Below, in pieces: positions 37,941 through 50,181 of a stretch of DNA of 64,000 nt. Both the position numbers and the translations under genes were made by a program. The notes under the pieces are model-generated. The model saw nothing but the letters and a program-made list of their open reading frames with translations. It made no database searches and had not been told where the DNA came from. The DNA is from Glossina fuscipes. Lineage: Eukaryota; Arthropoda; Insecta; Diptera; Glossinidae. The stretch covers positions 16,146,545 to 16,210,544 of the forward strand of contig NW_023998423.1 of assembly GCF_014805625.2 (NCBI RefSeq). The letters are read 5' to 3'. Position 1 is the first letter of the stretch. Each line of letters starts with the position of its first letter.

Positions 37941-39993
37941 AATGTTTGAGAACTTATGCACGCTACGTGAACTGTGGCAACTATTTTTGTATATTATATA
38001 CAGAATGGCAAATCCAATATACTTTCATCCTTTGGTGGTAGCTATAGCAATATATCTAAATAAAAATTCATGTGAACGCTTATGCGTGAGTATGGTAATT
38101 AAAGCATGTTTTTTTTTTTTTTTTTTTTCTCAGGAAACTTGTAAACATAAGCATAAAAAAAGGTGAAGTAGATAACAAATTATAATGTGTACATAACTTT
38201 AAAGAACACAATGGAAAGCTGAAGAGATGATTGCTCTTGGCTAATGGACCAATTTTAAAATAATTTAAAATAATTTTTTTTTTTTTTTTTCAAGTTTATT
38301 TGCATTCAAGAGAAAAGTCTGCTTAAAAAGAGACTAACATGGAAAAGTAAACATTATAGTGTAGAGCTACTTTATGCGTTAGACAGCATTGAAATCTGTT
38401 TGAAGTATTCATCTTTTCTTCTTCTTTATAAAATTAATTTTCAAAAGATATGCTTTCATTATCTACAACCATGCACTCATACATATATATATATGTATTT
38501 TATAAAGATTTTCTCCTATGGCAAATATAATTTGTTAAAATACATGTTTACAGGTCACTAACCATTGTATCCATAATAATTCTCTTTCATTTCTTTCTTT
38601 CAATTTTCCGTAAAAACTAACGTTGCTGACATTCGCACATGCTTGCATATCAGTTATACGCACTTGTGGTTTACTTTGATACTGTGTGTTAAATGGCTTG
38701 GTTTTAAAAAATTGAAGAAAATAGAAAAAGATGTAAAAAAAAAAAAAACAATTACTTTTCATGCACTGAGCATTTGCTGACTCGCAAAGAAATCGAATTA
38801 GTGGCAATATATGCAAAAGAAAAAATATATAATAAATAAATAAATAAATAAAAGATTTCATTCCAATCATTGAGTTTATGACTTCTTTCCATAGGAGAAC
38901 TTGAATAAGACGAAGAACTCTAACAAGAAAACCGTTTTTCTCTCATAATTTTTGCTTAGTTATTTCAAAGCGCTCTTGCAGCGTTTTCAATTAGTAGCAT
39001 ATCAGCTACCACCAATCACCCACGAACAGCCAAACACCAACAATTCCACAAAGAATAAAAGTTCAGAAATGCTTTCACAATGGCTTGAAAATATTTTCAA
39101 ATCTCCAGGATAATCATTTCATTGGCTGGTACGTCTGCTTGTTCGCTCATTAACTGAAATTCGACAGTTCTTTTATGCGCCAAGCAAACTTGTGTCACTC
39201 ATGTCAAAATCACTCACATTCTAATGTTATTGCTTTGGTTATAAAATTTTAAGCTTTCTTCACTTAGTGTGGTGTACTGCTTTATGAATTCCTTTCAGCA
39301 GAACAAATTACTATTTTTCACAAAAAATATAATTCGAACGTCATTTGCGCGAAGTTTTTTTTATTTATTTATTTTCAGTAGCGAATGTGGTCTAAAGTTA
39401 AAAAAATAAATAAATATTTACAGGATTATAGAAAAGACTAGTGCAACTAAAGAAATCGAGATAATAAATTAGGTATAATCCAGGTATCAAGAGCCTCAGT
39501 TGCTTGGAGAGAAAGGCGAATTCTCGGAGTGATGTCTTTTCTAGGTCAGTCAAGCACACTCTCAAGGGGATGGGAAATTCACTTCGTTCATTCGTTTAGT
39601 ATTGAAAAAAGTTTTATTCACTCTAAGGTGCGCTAGGAAAATTCATTCGGGTCGAATAAAGCGATTATTGCAGTCTGACCTGTTAGCAAAAAGGTTGAAC
39701 ACCGTGAAAAGATTCCAGTGATCGAAATTAATAGTGAAGTTGAAGTGATCGCCTGAGGAAGACACGACGGTTCATATATATATATGGGGCTGATTGAGGC
39801 TACACTTGGCAATCTCGCCCGCTCATTACCGTGAATCACAATATTTACGTAAAATTAGAGATAGTTGCACTATTCTGAGAGCACATATATGTAAAAGGCT
39901 AGTTAGGTACTATCTATGTCAAATTATTGGGATGCGTGGAAACTCGTTTCGTACTCACACTGGAAGACAGTTCTTTTACAGTTAATAAACATA
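37941..39993. other. Gene-free AT-rich DNA
   Basis: Contains T20 at 38109-38128, T-rich at 38274-38290, (AAAT)n near 38830-38850 and an AT patch at 39775-39785. The mixed-composition stretch 39480-39990 directly left of the LTR-like segment may belong to the same unknown element. No gene was recognised. Confidence 0.5.
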
Positions 39994-40281
39994 TTGTTAT
40001 GAACAGATTGTGACATGGGTTTCACGTGGGTTCACGTGGGGCGAGTTAGACAATCTTTATAAACTAGAGGTCTAAACAGCACCAGAGTCCAGATTGTTTA
40101 TTGCGTATGGATCAATAAACCCACTCTGGTCAGTGTTGAGGCCTATCCGCACCTCGATTTGTTCCACTTTGGCATGGAACGGGTGAAAACCACAACCACC
40201 ACGAGTACTCCCCGAAGGGCCGCACCCAAGCCGTCAGGGCTCACAAAGGTTTCCACAAGCGCAGTTGATTGTTATGAACAG
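39994..40281 (+). repeat. LTR-like segment bounded by 13-bp direct repeats
   Basis: TTGTTATGAACAG occurs exactly at 39994-40006 and again at 40269-40281. Between them, in order, lie a doubled TTTCACGTGGG/TTCACGTGGGG, a TATAAA-like box (about 40057), and CAATAAACCC (polyadenylation-like, about 40111). An inverted pair CCAGAGT/ACTCTGG (about 40083 and 40122) surrounds it. A TGTTATG start with TATA and AATAAA signals would suit a solo LTR, but terminal TG..CA structure, a target-site duplication and a primer-binding site could not be confirmed. The segment is notably GC-richer than its flanks. A 70-codon frame inside has no recognisable domain. Confidence 0.3.
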
Positions 40282-41079
40282 TTGAGCTTGCGACCTTACA
40301 AAGTGTTATTCGTGGATTTGCGTCAGTTAATCCTTTCATTTTATCTTCATCAGATACAACCGACCGCTTAAAAAGGCGTATATCTTTAGCATTAAAATTT
40401 TCGAAAAGAAATTTTGTAATTTTGACGTAGTTGTTGGTTCACGTTTTGTCAAATTAAGAAAAAGTCCTAACCGAGCTAATTAAGTGAAAAACTCTTATCA
40501 CCTTTTGATCAAAGCTTTATCCAAAGGAACACATCGCAAGCCAGTTCACTTAGGTGTACCTGGAGTTGCTCATACTCATACCAATTACTTGTTGCTCATG
40601 TAGTCATGTTACCCATAGTGAATTTCATTTATTCATTCACTCCCATCCGCTTTAGATTAATTTCATTCTTTTTCTTTTTGCCAGCTAAAGCAAATTTTAT
40701 TTAGAGATATGATTTCTGAGAGAAGCATTTAAGTTCAACGACTCTGACCAATTAACAATAACCTAATACTTAAAACAATAAATAAAAAATAGAAAAAACA
40801 ATTCAAAGAATTAGTTTCTTCTACACGTTTACTCGCTTCCTTTACAAGGGCAATTAAAAACCATAAAATATCCAGATTTGTTCTTTTTCACCAACGATAT
40901 TAAAAAGTTCATTAAACCAACTTTTTAAAATGGCAGGTTTAAAACGAATCAACTTGCTACACCTATTACTAAAGAGATAGAAGTGCCCTACATTTGATAT
41001 TTTATTTGTAATATTTAGTGTTGGCAGAATATTCTGAAGAAAGCATATATATGTGGATCCAATATTTCTCAAAGCATTC
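40282..41079. other. Gene-free AT-rich DNA
   Basis: No feature was recognised. Short frames only. Confidence 0.6.
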
Positions 41080-41530
41080 GTCTGCCAATCCATCTGTATA
41101 TCCGCCTACCCTCTAATCCAATTGTCGATCTGTTTCCACCACTACTACTAGTCGACTTGACTATCGATTCGTTTGCTTACGTGTCTGTCATTGTTATGCG
41201 GTTCGTTAAACGTTGCGTCTGTTTTTTGGCCTTACCCTCTATCGATCCCTTCTATCTATCAACCTATCTATGGGTTCATGCGGCTGTTGATTTGTCTGCT
41301 TGCCGCTTCTATATCTATAACTCCTTTTATCGTCGTTTGTCAATTTTTCTGTCTATCCATTTGCCCTTCAGACCATTTGTGTGCCGGTCTACTTGCCGTT
41401 CGACCCATTTTTGTCCGTCGGTCTATTTGTTTGCCAGTCCATTTGTCCGACGATCCCTTTATCTGTCAGTCGATTTGTCTGTCGATCACTTTATTTATCC
41501 GTACGTAAGCAAAAGCTTACTCCATTTTCT
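41080..41530 (+). repeat. 450-bp degenerate TCTG/TCTA/GTCC tract
   Basis: A long imperfect array of CTGTC, CTATC, CCGTC, TCGAT and TTTGTC units on the plus strand. It is strand-biased (pyrimidine and T/C/G rich, few A), and all three plus frames stay largely open, which explains the overlapping 83-126 codon frames here. These translate to repetitive S/P/L/C/F-rich strings and should not be taken as genes. The unit sequence is the same as the GTCC/GTCT core of family A, so this may be an expanded core. Confidence 0.7.
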
Positions 41531-42364
41531 TGTCTAACTCTCTCTCCATTTATAGTTAGCTTTCTACAAGTTCTAACAATTAAGAAGCACTTAGTCGTAA
41601 TTAAACCAAAGACATTGGTTAAAGGACTATGAAATTCGAGAAGAAGTTTCGCAGCTTACATGTTTTATTGCCGACAACTTAGAATTTATTGCAGATACTA
41701 ATCTCAAAGTCAATGCTACTAGAAGCCATAGTCCTGTAAAAATTTGATCACAGATATGATTGCATTCTAGAGTAAGCAAGAGGCAGAGATAAAAAAGAAA
41801 GAACGAAGAAGACAAGACACGAGTCTCTTCAAAGCAACTATATCTCTCATATTACATTTTCCTCATTTCCGTCAAAGTGTGTTTGTGCGTCTAATTAAGC
41901 TACTTTTGGGTTAATCTGCGATATTAATTTCACGTGAAAATTTTTGCGTTTTTATCCTAATTAAATGCAAAACTCTTATTAAGTCTTGAAATTGCTTTTA
42001 AACATTGATTAACATATTTTGCTGTTAAGTGTACGCACATACATATCCATGCATGGCACGCACAGCATACATTCTACAATTTTATTAACTTATTTGAAAG
42101 ATATTGCAACAGCATCACCACGAACTCGTGCTAAACGTGAAACAAGTTTATTTTGTTTTTTTTTTTTTTTTTTTTTTTTCCTGTAAACACAAGAAGAGTG
42201 CAAGGCTCGTGCACTGTACGTCTTCAGAACGCTTAATACAACTTAAGTTTTTCTTTTCCACGGAAAGTAAACCTGCTGCATATCTAGCTTAACACCAAAA
42301 CCATTGTGAGTGTTTGTATAATAGTTGAGTTATATATTTTTCAATTTCTATACCTATCGCCGAA
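41531..42364. other. Gene-free DNA with a T24 run
   Basis: No gene was seen. A run of 24 T residues lies at 42156-42179. Confidence 0.65.
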
Positions 42365-43060
42365 GAATGCGGGATATGTTCATCTCGTCGAAACGTTTGC
42401 AATGCCAAGAAGGAAGCTTCAGAGACTTCACAAAGTATATACATTCTTGATCAGTATCGTATTAAGCATGTCCGTCTGTCCGTCCGCCTGGTTATCTGTC
42501 AGTCCATCTGTGTAATGTCTGTTGCAAGGATTATGCTGGACGCAAAAATGAACCAATCGACTTGAAATGCGGCAGAAACATTAAAAGTTGTTCCGCGCGG
42601 GCTGGCATTGCAAGTGGGCCTAATCGCTCGGCACACAGGTGCACCGTGCCACATAAACTGTTTCTCCAAAGGGAGTAAAAAATGGGATTTTTGCTTACTA
42701 CTCATAAATTAAAGCAGAGATATGTACAAAAATCTAAACTTATATCCCATGGGCGATGCCGCCACCCGTATGAAATATTATAGTGTACCAACGTTTAATT
42801 TTTTTTTCAATATCCTTCCTAATTAACACGCAGAAACAAGCTTCAAAAATCCCATAAAATGTATAAATTGTTAGCCAGTTTCATGTAAGCATGTACGTCT
42901 ATCCATCGGCTCAAACGTGTAGTAGCAGTGGCAACCATTCTCCCGTTATTGAAAATGAAGTCATAGCCTAAAAATTTGCAAAAGAAATTTCCAAGTGACT
43001 TAAGCTTTTCAAAAGACATGCCTTTTATTTTGGAAATATCAGCCGCGCCCACTTCGTATT
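42365..43060 (+). repeat. Composite two-unit family A-related repeat, first copy
   Basis: Unit one: GATATGTTCATCTCG, TTCTTGATCAGTATCG, the core CATGTCCGTCTGTCCGTCCG, CGACTTGAAATGCGGCAGAA, GCGGGCTGGCATTG, 'TGCTTACTACTCATAAATTA', TATTATAGTG. A linker with ACACGCAGAAACAAGCTTC follows. Unit two: TACGTCTATCCATCGGCTCA, AACCATTCTCCCGTTATTG, AAAAGACATGCC, GCCGCGCCCAC. The segment at 56951-57515 has the same blocks in the same order, including the linker. No coding capacity was seen. The whole probably moves or is copied as one unit. Confidence 0.75.
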
Positions 43061-44529
43061 ATTGAGCATTAGTTCTTTTACTTTTTTTTTTTTTTTTGCC
43101 TTCCTTAGGGTAACGGTAATGGGTATAAAAGATTCGGTCAAAACTGATTATTTTTGCTTTTTTACTTGTGTTTCTTTGCTTTCGTTTGTTCGTTCACAAG
43201 TATTTAAATGCATTTGCATGTATTTGATGCTTAAGAATTTTCCAAGCTTATGATTTCAAACCTAACACAGCATCATACAAAGCATAAAAAGTGAACGAAG
43301 AAGAAGACTTTAAATGGAAGAGACATAAATGCGGAGTTTATATGCTATAATAAAAAAGAACAATAACAACAAACACACCTGATGTTCAACACTTATTCCT
43401 TATATATACATATATATATATATTTCTTCTTGAAAATAGACTCGTTTTGGCACATTTGTATTACTGTGTATTTAACATTATTTTATATTTTTATCTTCTT
43501 GTCGACTGGAAAAAAAGAAAACCAGTTTTTAGAGTTGTCCATTGCTAGTTACATACACGCACATGCAAGTGTAGATGTGTGCCATAAGTTTATGTAAAGA
43601 ATTTCAAGTCATGTGAAAAGTTTTTTTGTTTAATGTCTGCAGTGGACACAAACTGTACAAGCTGGGGAATAAGAAAATGAAAAAGAAACAAAGGAAACAG
43701 AAAATATAAATAAAATCCTATGCATGCCACGAATCTTGACTACCCTCTCTCTCTCTGTAGAAGCGTGTCTTAAAAAATGCAGAGATCTTAAGAACTAAAA
43801 ACTCAGCCACTTATTTTTATACCTTTGGGAGATACTCATGGTAACCTGTAATATTAGATGTAATGTATTTAAGACTAAGCAAAATAAAAATAATTTATGT
43901 TAATTAGCGGCTCTCCAATCGTAGTAAAAAAAACTGCGTAATCTATCCCAAGTCCTTCATCGAAGAATATCTTCTGGGCCTGTTTAACGTTTATAGACAT
44001 TTGATTGATTATACCAATTTCGGAAATTGATTGGTGGAACTCACTCAAATTTTCATTTTCTTTCTCGCTTTTTGCGGCGGGCTATTAGACACTGCCTAAC
44101 TTGAATTAGAACCTCAGACGTATCGCATTCTCAAGTGGATATTTTTGGACGTTTTAAATCCAACAACAAAATTAGGGTACTTCCAATCCACGCAATAATC
44201 AGTAAAAGTTCTGAAGAGAACCTAGCAAATCATTCAATGATAATCTTTCGTAGTCCACCTTTTTTAATTATCGCCTCAAGAGTGAGTCGTTATAGTGACT
44301 GTCACTCTACTTATTCAAACACTTTCAAAGCTCTGTAAAATATTTCAAATTTATATCTCCTATAGCTTTTGCGATTTTATCTCTATGACTGAGTTCACTC
44401 GTACGCCATGCCCAAAAAAGAAAGGCTAAATTGATCAATAAATAATGCCTAGGAGCACCGCTTTTTCATTATTATTGTCGTAATTAAATACCAAGACTAA
44501 AGTGTTAAAGCATTAGCATCTGAGGCTAT
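43061..44529. other. Gene-free AT-rich DNA
   Basis: A T15-type run at about 43082-43097, an AT patch at 43400-43422 and a CT run at 43745-43757. No gene was recognised. Confidence 0.65.
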
Positions 44530-44615
44530 AGCCTTCATTAGAAACTTTATTTGAACCCACCACCGACCATTGAGTTACTCGTTCACATTCTTTGTCTACT
44601 CGGCCACTCAGAACG
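44530..44615 (-). repeat. SINE-like family B, copy 4, with tRNA-like A and B boxes
   Basis: On the minus strand: GAGTGGCCGAGTAGACAAAG (A-box-like, close to the GTGGCCGAGTGG form of Leu/Ser tRNAs), AATGTGAACGAGTAACTCAA, then GTCGGTGGTGGGTTCAAATA (B-box-like GGGTTCAAA). Spacing between the boxes is about 35 bases, as in a tRNA gene. The acceptor stem does not pair and the body lacks a proper cloverleaf, so it is a SINE remnant rather than a tRNA gene. The typical family tail is not clear. Confidence 0.6.
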
Positions 44616-46580
44616 TTTTTTGTTTCCTTTGTTGGGAATCAATGAATCCTCTTCGCTTGCCTAAAGATATCCTCAGCGAACTATGAAGCTTTCAAAGAAA
44701 ATCTATTTCCAGACGATTAACTTTCGAGTCCAGTGGACAAACTGACTGTGTATATGTATATTTACTTTTACATATTCCATTTTATTTTATTTCTCACCGG
44801 GAATCCACTAATTAACTTATACCGGTATTCTTAGTTCACACTTTAATCTATCTAGATTCTCTGTCCCCTAATACGCTTCCGTCTGCACTTGTGTTCCTGC
44901 GTGTGGTTATGATCACTGATGCAATGGTATACGAACGACAACGCCAAAATCGGGAGTGAACAGAATTGATAATTTGAGAACAAGATATTCATTCGCTTCG
45001 TTTGGAACGAGTTTTCCCGATTTGTCTATGCCGCACATAAAAACAGAAGTGGATTTTCTAAGTACTTTGTTATCGATACATCGTATAGTTTAAGTTGCTA
45101 AGGACTTCACATGCCAGTGATAGTCGAGAAACAGTTTCGAAAAGGGTTAGTCCTTCTAGTCTCAATCCTCACTTGCAGGGCACTTTCTAACAGATGGTTA
45201 GTTAAAGCTCGTTCTAGATAGTAAAGAATAAGAAACATTTATGAAGCTGATACCTAACATGTGACACCACACTGTCTAGCGACTTACATCTTTACTAAGT
45301 AATGTCAAAGTTTTATAAGCGATTCATTTATATTTTTAAACTTTAAATGTTACCGCTGAGCAAAAAAATATGTAAAAGTTTTAATTTTTTATCTCAGCAG
45401 TCCGAGGAACGGATGAAAATATACAGCTTTCACATTTCCTAAATATATATATATATAGTCGTTTAACAGCGCCTACAATGCGTAGGGGCTTAACAGTTCA
45501 CCTATATACAGAATAACAAGTTTAGTGTATCTCACATTTCTGTAGCGGTCATGGAAATTTTCTGCTCTTGCGTTGCTAAAGTTTGTTGCAATAAATATAA
45601 TAAATTGCTGGCATTTACCATAAGACGATTTACAATTTGTATTTATTCGTGTTATTCTCGTTTTCATTGCTCTTTATATTTCTTTGCATATGGTACGCTG
45701 AACACTTGTTTTAAAAGTACTTTAAAATTTTCAATTTACATAAGCATTTACTTTCCAATGCCATGCAAATGGATTTAACAAACATTATCAATTTCTTCTT
45801 TGAAATTTCTTTTAATTTTGGAAATTTAGCATATATAACATGAGACACTGAATAAAAAATAAAATGTATAAAGTTCCTAAGAAAAGGACCTTTAGAAAGG
45901 TCTTAATGCAAACGCTTGTGACTGGCTCAAGTTCAAATTAAATATTTTTATCCGAAAAATCTCTTTCTTTATGTGCTTACAATAAGCACTTAGCACGACT
46001 TTAGTTAGTTGACAGCTGTTGAAATCAGCAAATCGACCTTTCACCTTTTATACTTCATGCATTTTGTGTGTTAGGAATGCCAGATACCCCTTAAAAAAAT
46101 TGTTCGTTCGTTGTTGCCATTAGTCAGTGTAGTCAATGTTGTTTTTTTTTTCGCCCGGTAGGCAAAGGATCTCGACTAGCGACTCGATGGCCCTGGACTC
46201 ATGGTGTCACGATTTCAATAAGTCCGACAGCCTTAGATGCTACCAATTTAAAACTTTAGCCTTGGAATTTTTTTCCCTGACTGAATTAATTATAGTAACA
46301 ATAGTTACAAACACATCTATCTACGAGCTATCCTTTGCCCTGTCTGTACCTTTAATTTCCGCAGTTTGTTTTGTTCGAAAGCGATTTACATGTCCTATCG
46401 CTTCGTCTACTTTATGTCACTTATTGTAAATCAGTAAAAGAATTGCTAGTATTTAGAGGGAAAATAAATCCTCTATGTAGATAAATGTCCAAGCGAGTGC
46501 AATTTTTAACGTAAAAACTTTGATGATAAATTAAATTAATGTAAAACTTTTCATTAAAAGCGATAAATAGTAAACAAACA
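44616..46580. other. Gene-free AT-rich DNA
   Basis: No gene was recognised. The 97-codon frame at 46136-46429 has no known domain. Confidence 0.6.
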
Positions 46581-46900
46581 CATTATAGTGGGTCATGGCC
46601 CTCGTTTAAATACACTACACAATGCACTATTCATACAACCATTTCTCAAAATAAGTCGTTACATGAGCTGCAGTTGGTCCAAACCGAACCATTAACCTTC
46701 TGCCTTGGGCTAAGCCACTGCGTAATGCTAGATTTCATCAAAAATTGCGACCTGTAGGTTGAACGGAAGAATACGAGACAGAGAGACCGCCAAACAAAGT
46801 CTGGGTCTTATATCCAAATTTTATTATAATCAAAGGTAAGTCCTTCTTAATGTTGCATACATCCGAACAAACTTAATATGCACATATTATATGGGCGTCC
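46581..46900 (-). repeat. Dispersed repeat family A copy, minus orientation
   Basis: Plus-strand blocks TTATAGTGGGTCATGGCCCT, TCAAAATAAGTCGTTACATG, GTTGGTCCAAACCGAACCATT, GTTGCATACATCCGAACAAA and CTTAATATGCACATATTAT match 25503-25812 in order. That region has ACTATAGTGAGCTAAGGCCG, TCAAAATAAATCGTTATATG, GTTGCATACATTCGCTAACA and TTTAATATACAC. The core is worn (GACAGAGAGACCGCCAAAC). No ORF. Confidence 0.7.
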
Positions 46901-48234
46901 CTTGCTTACCACGTAGCGTAATTCGTACCGTGCTGCATCGAGATCATGCTATGCGAAACTTTTTTAATTCTTTTTTATCTAAGCTAAAATATCATAAAGA
47001 ATAATAAAATTTAAACTTATATGTAACGTAAATCAAGGAAGTGTCTGTCATATCGTATCGAAATCTTGTTCGTTCTCTATAAAAATCCTATTGTAATATA
47101 CGCAAACTTTGGACCGTATTGCACCGAAATTGTGCTTTACGAATACCGTGCTAATCAAAGGACGCTTCTACAGTAAATAAAATTCTTGCAAGGAGATATT
47201 CTTGAATTTCTAAAGTATTCTCGTTTTACGGCAAAGAAACCTAGAATGATATAAGGAGACCAATGAAAAAGGCTTCTCCGGTAGCTCCTTTTAAGTTAAT
47301 TCTGGAAATCAAAGCGTGCCTTAGAGTTAACACATGTAAGGAGAGTGTAAATGAACACTAGCAACGTGTATTGTAGTGAATAAATATCGAGAGCTAATTT
47401 GTCGCTCATGAAACCGCTTGGTTTTAGTTAAACGTTTTTTTTTTCTTTCTTTGGGTAAAATCTAGTCTAGTACGTTTAATGAATATGATAAGATAGGAAG
47501 ACTTTTTTTCCATTTTCTTTTGAAAATTGTTAAGCAATACGTTACGCATCATATGTCAAAGTTAACGGAATATTTAATGTCTTTTTATTTTAATTTTTAT
47601 GAAATTTTTTTTTCACATAAAAAACTAGTTCTTTGTATTAATACTTTCCACATTTCGCCTTGACGGTATGTGCAATGAAAGACAATTTCAAACAACGAGC
47701 TGGTTATTCACCGGCAGCGTAAATCAAAAAAGTGAAACACACAAGGACACAACTAAGAAAACATTAGCAAGCCGTCTATTGCAAAAAAGCTATGCTTTGA
47801 ACGTATGCTTTAATTGGTGAAATCGCCCCAAATTGTTAGCCGCGCGATGTTCGCAAACGAAGGCGTCAATACAAATGAAGATTTGTTTTCCAGAAAAAGT
47901 TTTTCTTATGTAATTGAAATAAAACTCCATGATAAAGATAAAACTCCATGGAAAAGAATGCGATAAGTCGTTATTCGAATGCAAGCATATATGGGCGAAG
48001 ATTTCATGGTAATTTAGACTTTGTTATAGCACTCACTTGGAAAAACGAAAACAATTCAAAAAATCCATCGGATGTATTGGACTGCAGACTAGCCACGTGT
48101 GGTTGCTTAGAATGAGAAGAATCCCGCAAACTTTTTTTTTTTTTTGTATGATCAAGCACTCGGTTGTATTTTCTACACGTGTAACAGGATGATAGTGAGA
48201 AAGAAAGGTGGAAAGCAGCCTAATGGATCCCGGT
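46901..48234. other. Gene-free AT-rich DNA
   Basis: No gene was recognised. A short duplication, GATAAAGATAAAACTCCATGG with AAAACTCCATG upstream, lies at about 47921-47950. Confidence 0.6.
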
Positions 48235-48423
48235 AAGTGTTATGCCTTTACTTGTTTGAGCACTGAGATGGGTGCACGCGAAACATCGATTTGGCGGTCG
48301 CGACTCTTCTCTTCACCAACTAAGCCCTCAATTTAGCTACGACCAACTGCGACAGTCAAACCGTGCTGAGAGCCGAACCGGCGACTACTGACTTCGTGGT
48401 CTTATCTATTCCGCTAAGCCCCA
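48235..48423 (-). repeat. SINE-like family B, copy 5 (longest)
   Basis: On the minus strand it begins GGGGCTTAGCGGAATAGATA followed by AGACCACGAAGTCAGTAGTC and GCCGGTTCGGCTCTCAGCAC: a tRNA-like head with an A box (TTAGCGGAATAGATAAG) and a good B box (GGTTCGGCTC). The body has GTTGGTCGTAGC, then a second A-box-like GGGCTTAGTTGGTGAAGAG and CCGCCAAATCGATGTTT. It ends in the family tail 'AAGTAAAGGCATAACACTTA'. At about 190 bp this is the most informative copy for deriving a family consensus, and it suggests a two-part structure. No ORF. Confidence 0.7.
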
Positions 48424-49896
48424 ATCCTTTTTGGTTTCCTTCTATAGCTAACTTCACAAAGTAAGTCTCGAATGGACAGTCTGCTGCTTTCCGCGTCCAG
48501 TTGGGAAGCGAGAAAACTTTTCGGGTATTGATAGGTTATAAAGGAGAAAGTAATTAGCTCTGCATATAAGGTCGCGTGCTAGCAAGCAAACGCAAAAGTG
48601 TTTCTCAGACTACCTTTTCTTTTGTTTTGTAAATTTTTGCGAAAGAACTCGAATAAGACACAAGCTGACTCTCTAATCTCCCATAAATTATGGTTGTTTT
48701 TGGCAAGGTCAACAACTATCGCGAGCACATTCCAGCGGCGTCAAAAGTAAAGTTGAAAAAACTTTAACTTACGAAATACATTTTATTTCTTTTTCGTATC
48801 ATCTATATTCGTATATTACCTATAATTGAGAAGGGAAATTTGTAGAGAAAGTTTTCCTTTCATATTGATAATTACGTTCATTTATTGAAAGTTTTCTTAA
48901 ATATTTTCCCAATTATTTTATGCATTTTTGAAATTTTTCTCGTAATATATTTATGTAAAATTTTAATTTTGGTTTTTGTCTTTTCTCTGCCTCCGTATTT
49001 CATTCTCAATTTCCTTTCACTTATCCGTCTTTCAATGTATATGTGAATGTGTATTCGTGTATGTATATGTATGAATATGTGCATGTATACATATAATCAA
49101 AATCTCATCCATTTGTATAATTTTTTTTTGCAGGCATTGCTTTATTTCATCTACTAATTAAATTCTCTCGGTTTAAGGCCTTCACTCTTTTGTTGTAACA
49201 TCTCTTTCAGTTTTCAATTACATTCCATTTTATATGCAAGTGCAATAAATGCTTGCACAAATATCTACATGCTCAGGCATTACTGACATCAGCACAAAAG
49301 CATGTTACAAATATTATACGTTTTATGTTTAGGAAAAGGAAAAACTTCGGGAACGGAGCGAAAGGAACTAAAAAGGCAAAAGTAAAGAAAATTGTATAAA
49401 AGAAAAAACTCAATTATATCTTCGAACTGCTTTTTTCATTTACATTGTATTATATAAACAGAAAATGAAAGTGTTATGTGAGCAGAAAGAAAGTCAGGAC
49501 AATAAAAAAAAGTTGAATTAAATGCTGACAATAGAAAAGAAATTGCAATAAATAATAAACGCATTTTCAAGTAAAAATTCGACATTTCATTGTCTTCTTT
49601 TAGGAGCACTTTACAATTCTTTTTAATTGAATACTTTTAGATGCAAAAATTTTAAATCGATTCTTTTTCGTAATTTTAATAAAAATGACAAAAGCCTTTT
49701 TAATTATAAGTGAATTGCTTATATATAATTATTACATTACATTGTTGTTTAATTAAAAAAAAAATTACAAATCCCCATTCACTATGAAAAGCGTTTTACT
49801 TTTTTATGTAGCTTTCGTCAGTGCCAACTGTTGACTATTACGAAATAACTAAATTAACGAGCGAACGCTATTCTGGAAATGTCTGTTCGTTCCCAA
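48424..49896. other. Gene-free AT-rich DNA
   Basis: No gene was recognised. A TATG-rich patch lies at 49035-49095. Confidence 0.65.
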
Positions 49897-49990
49897 GTGT
49901 CCGGATGCGACCAAGTAGTCGCGTAGATAAAGTTTCAATTGGTCGTAACTTACCGTAGGTTTCCAGTCGGTGAAGGTATGATACTTATCG
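49897..49990 (+). repeat. SINE-like family B, copy 6, plus orientation
   Basis: Plus strand: GTCCGGATGCGACCAAGTAG, TCGCGTAGATAAAG, TTGGTCGTAACTTACCGTAG, and the tail CCAGTCGGTGAAGGTATGAT followed by ACTTATC. Head (TAGTCGCGTAGATAAAG), TTGGTCGTA and tail match copies 2 and 5. A 72-codon minus-strand frame across it, with a GTAAGT in antisense, is a by-product of the repeat rather than an exon. Confidence 0.6.
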
Positions 49991-50181
49991 ATTTGGCATT
50001 CGTTCACTTGGCTGCGCCCATCACCTCGCCATTTCTTTCTCTTCGTTCTACTCTTTCTGACTGTCACCGTGATTGGTTATCTTGAAAAAAAAAGTATAAC
50101 ATCTTATTGATTTTTTTGCTCTCACAGTAAAGACGTTCTACTACATTAATTAACCTTTTCTTATATTTATAATTCTTTTCT

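Noticed and set aside
40159..40371. 70-codon Thr-rich frame as a gene
   Set aside because: It starts inside the LTR-like segment, crosses one of its 13-bp repeats and has no known domain.
41157..41632. Three overlapping plus frames of 126, 111 and 83 codons
   Set aside because: They are translations of a degenerate GTCT/GTCC repeat that lacks stop codons in all frames.
44530..44615. A tRNA gene (Leu/Ser-like A box and a good B box)
   Set aside because: No pairing acceptor stem or full cloverleaf, and the sequence belongs to a diverged repeat family present elsewhere in the window.
49849..50067. Exon-like minus-strand frame with a GTAAGT donor and a pyrimidine-rich acceptor
   Set aside because: With the best acceptor the frame meets a stop almost at once. 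The right part of the 'exon' coincides with a family B SINE copy in the opposite orientation.
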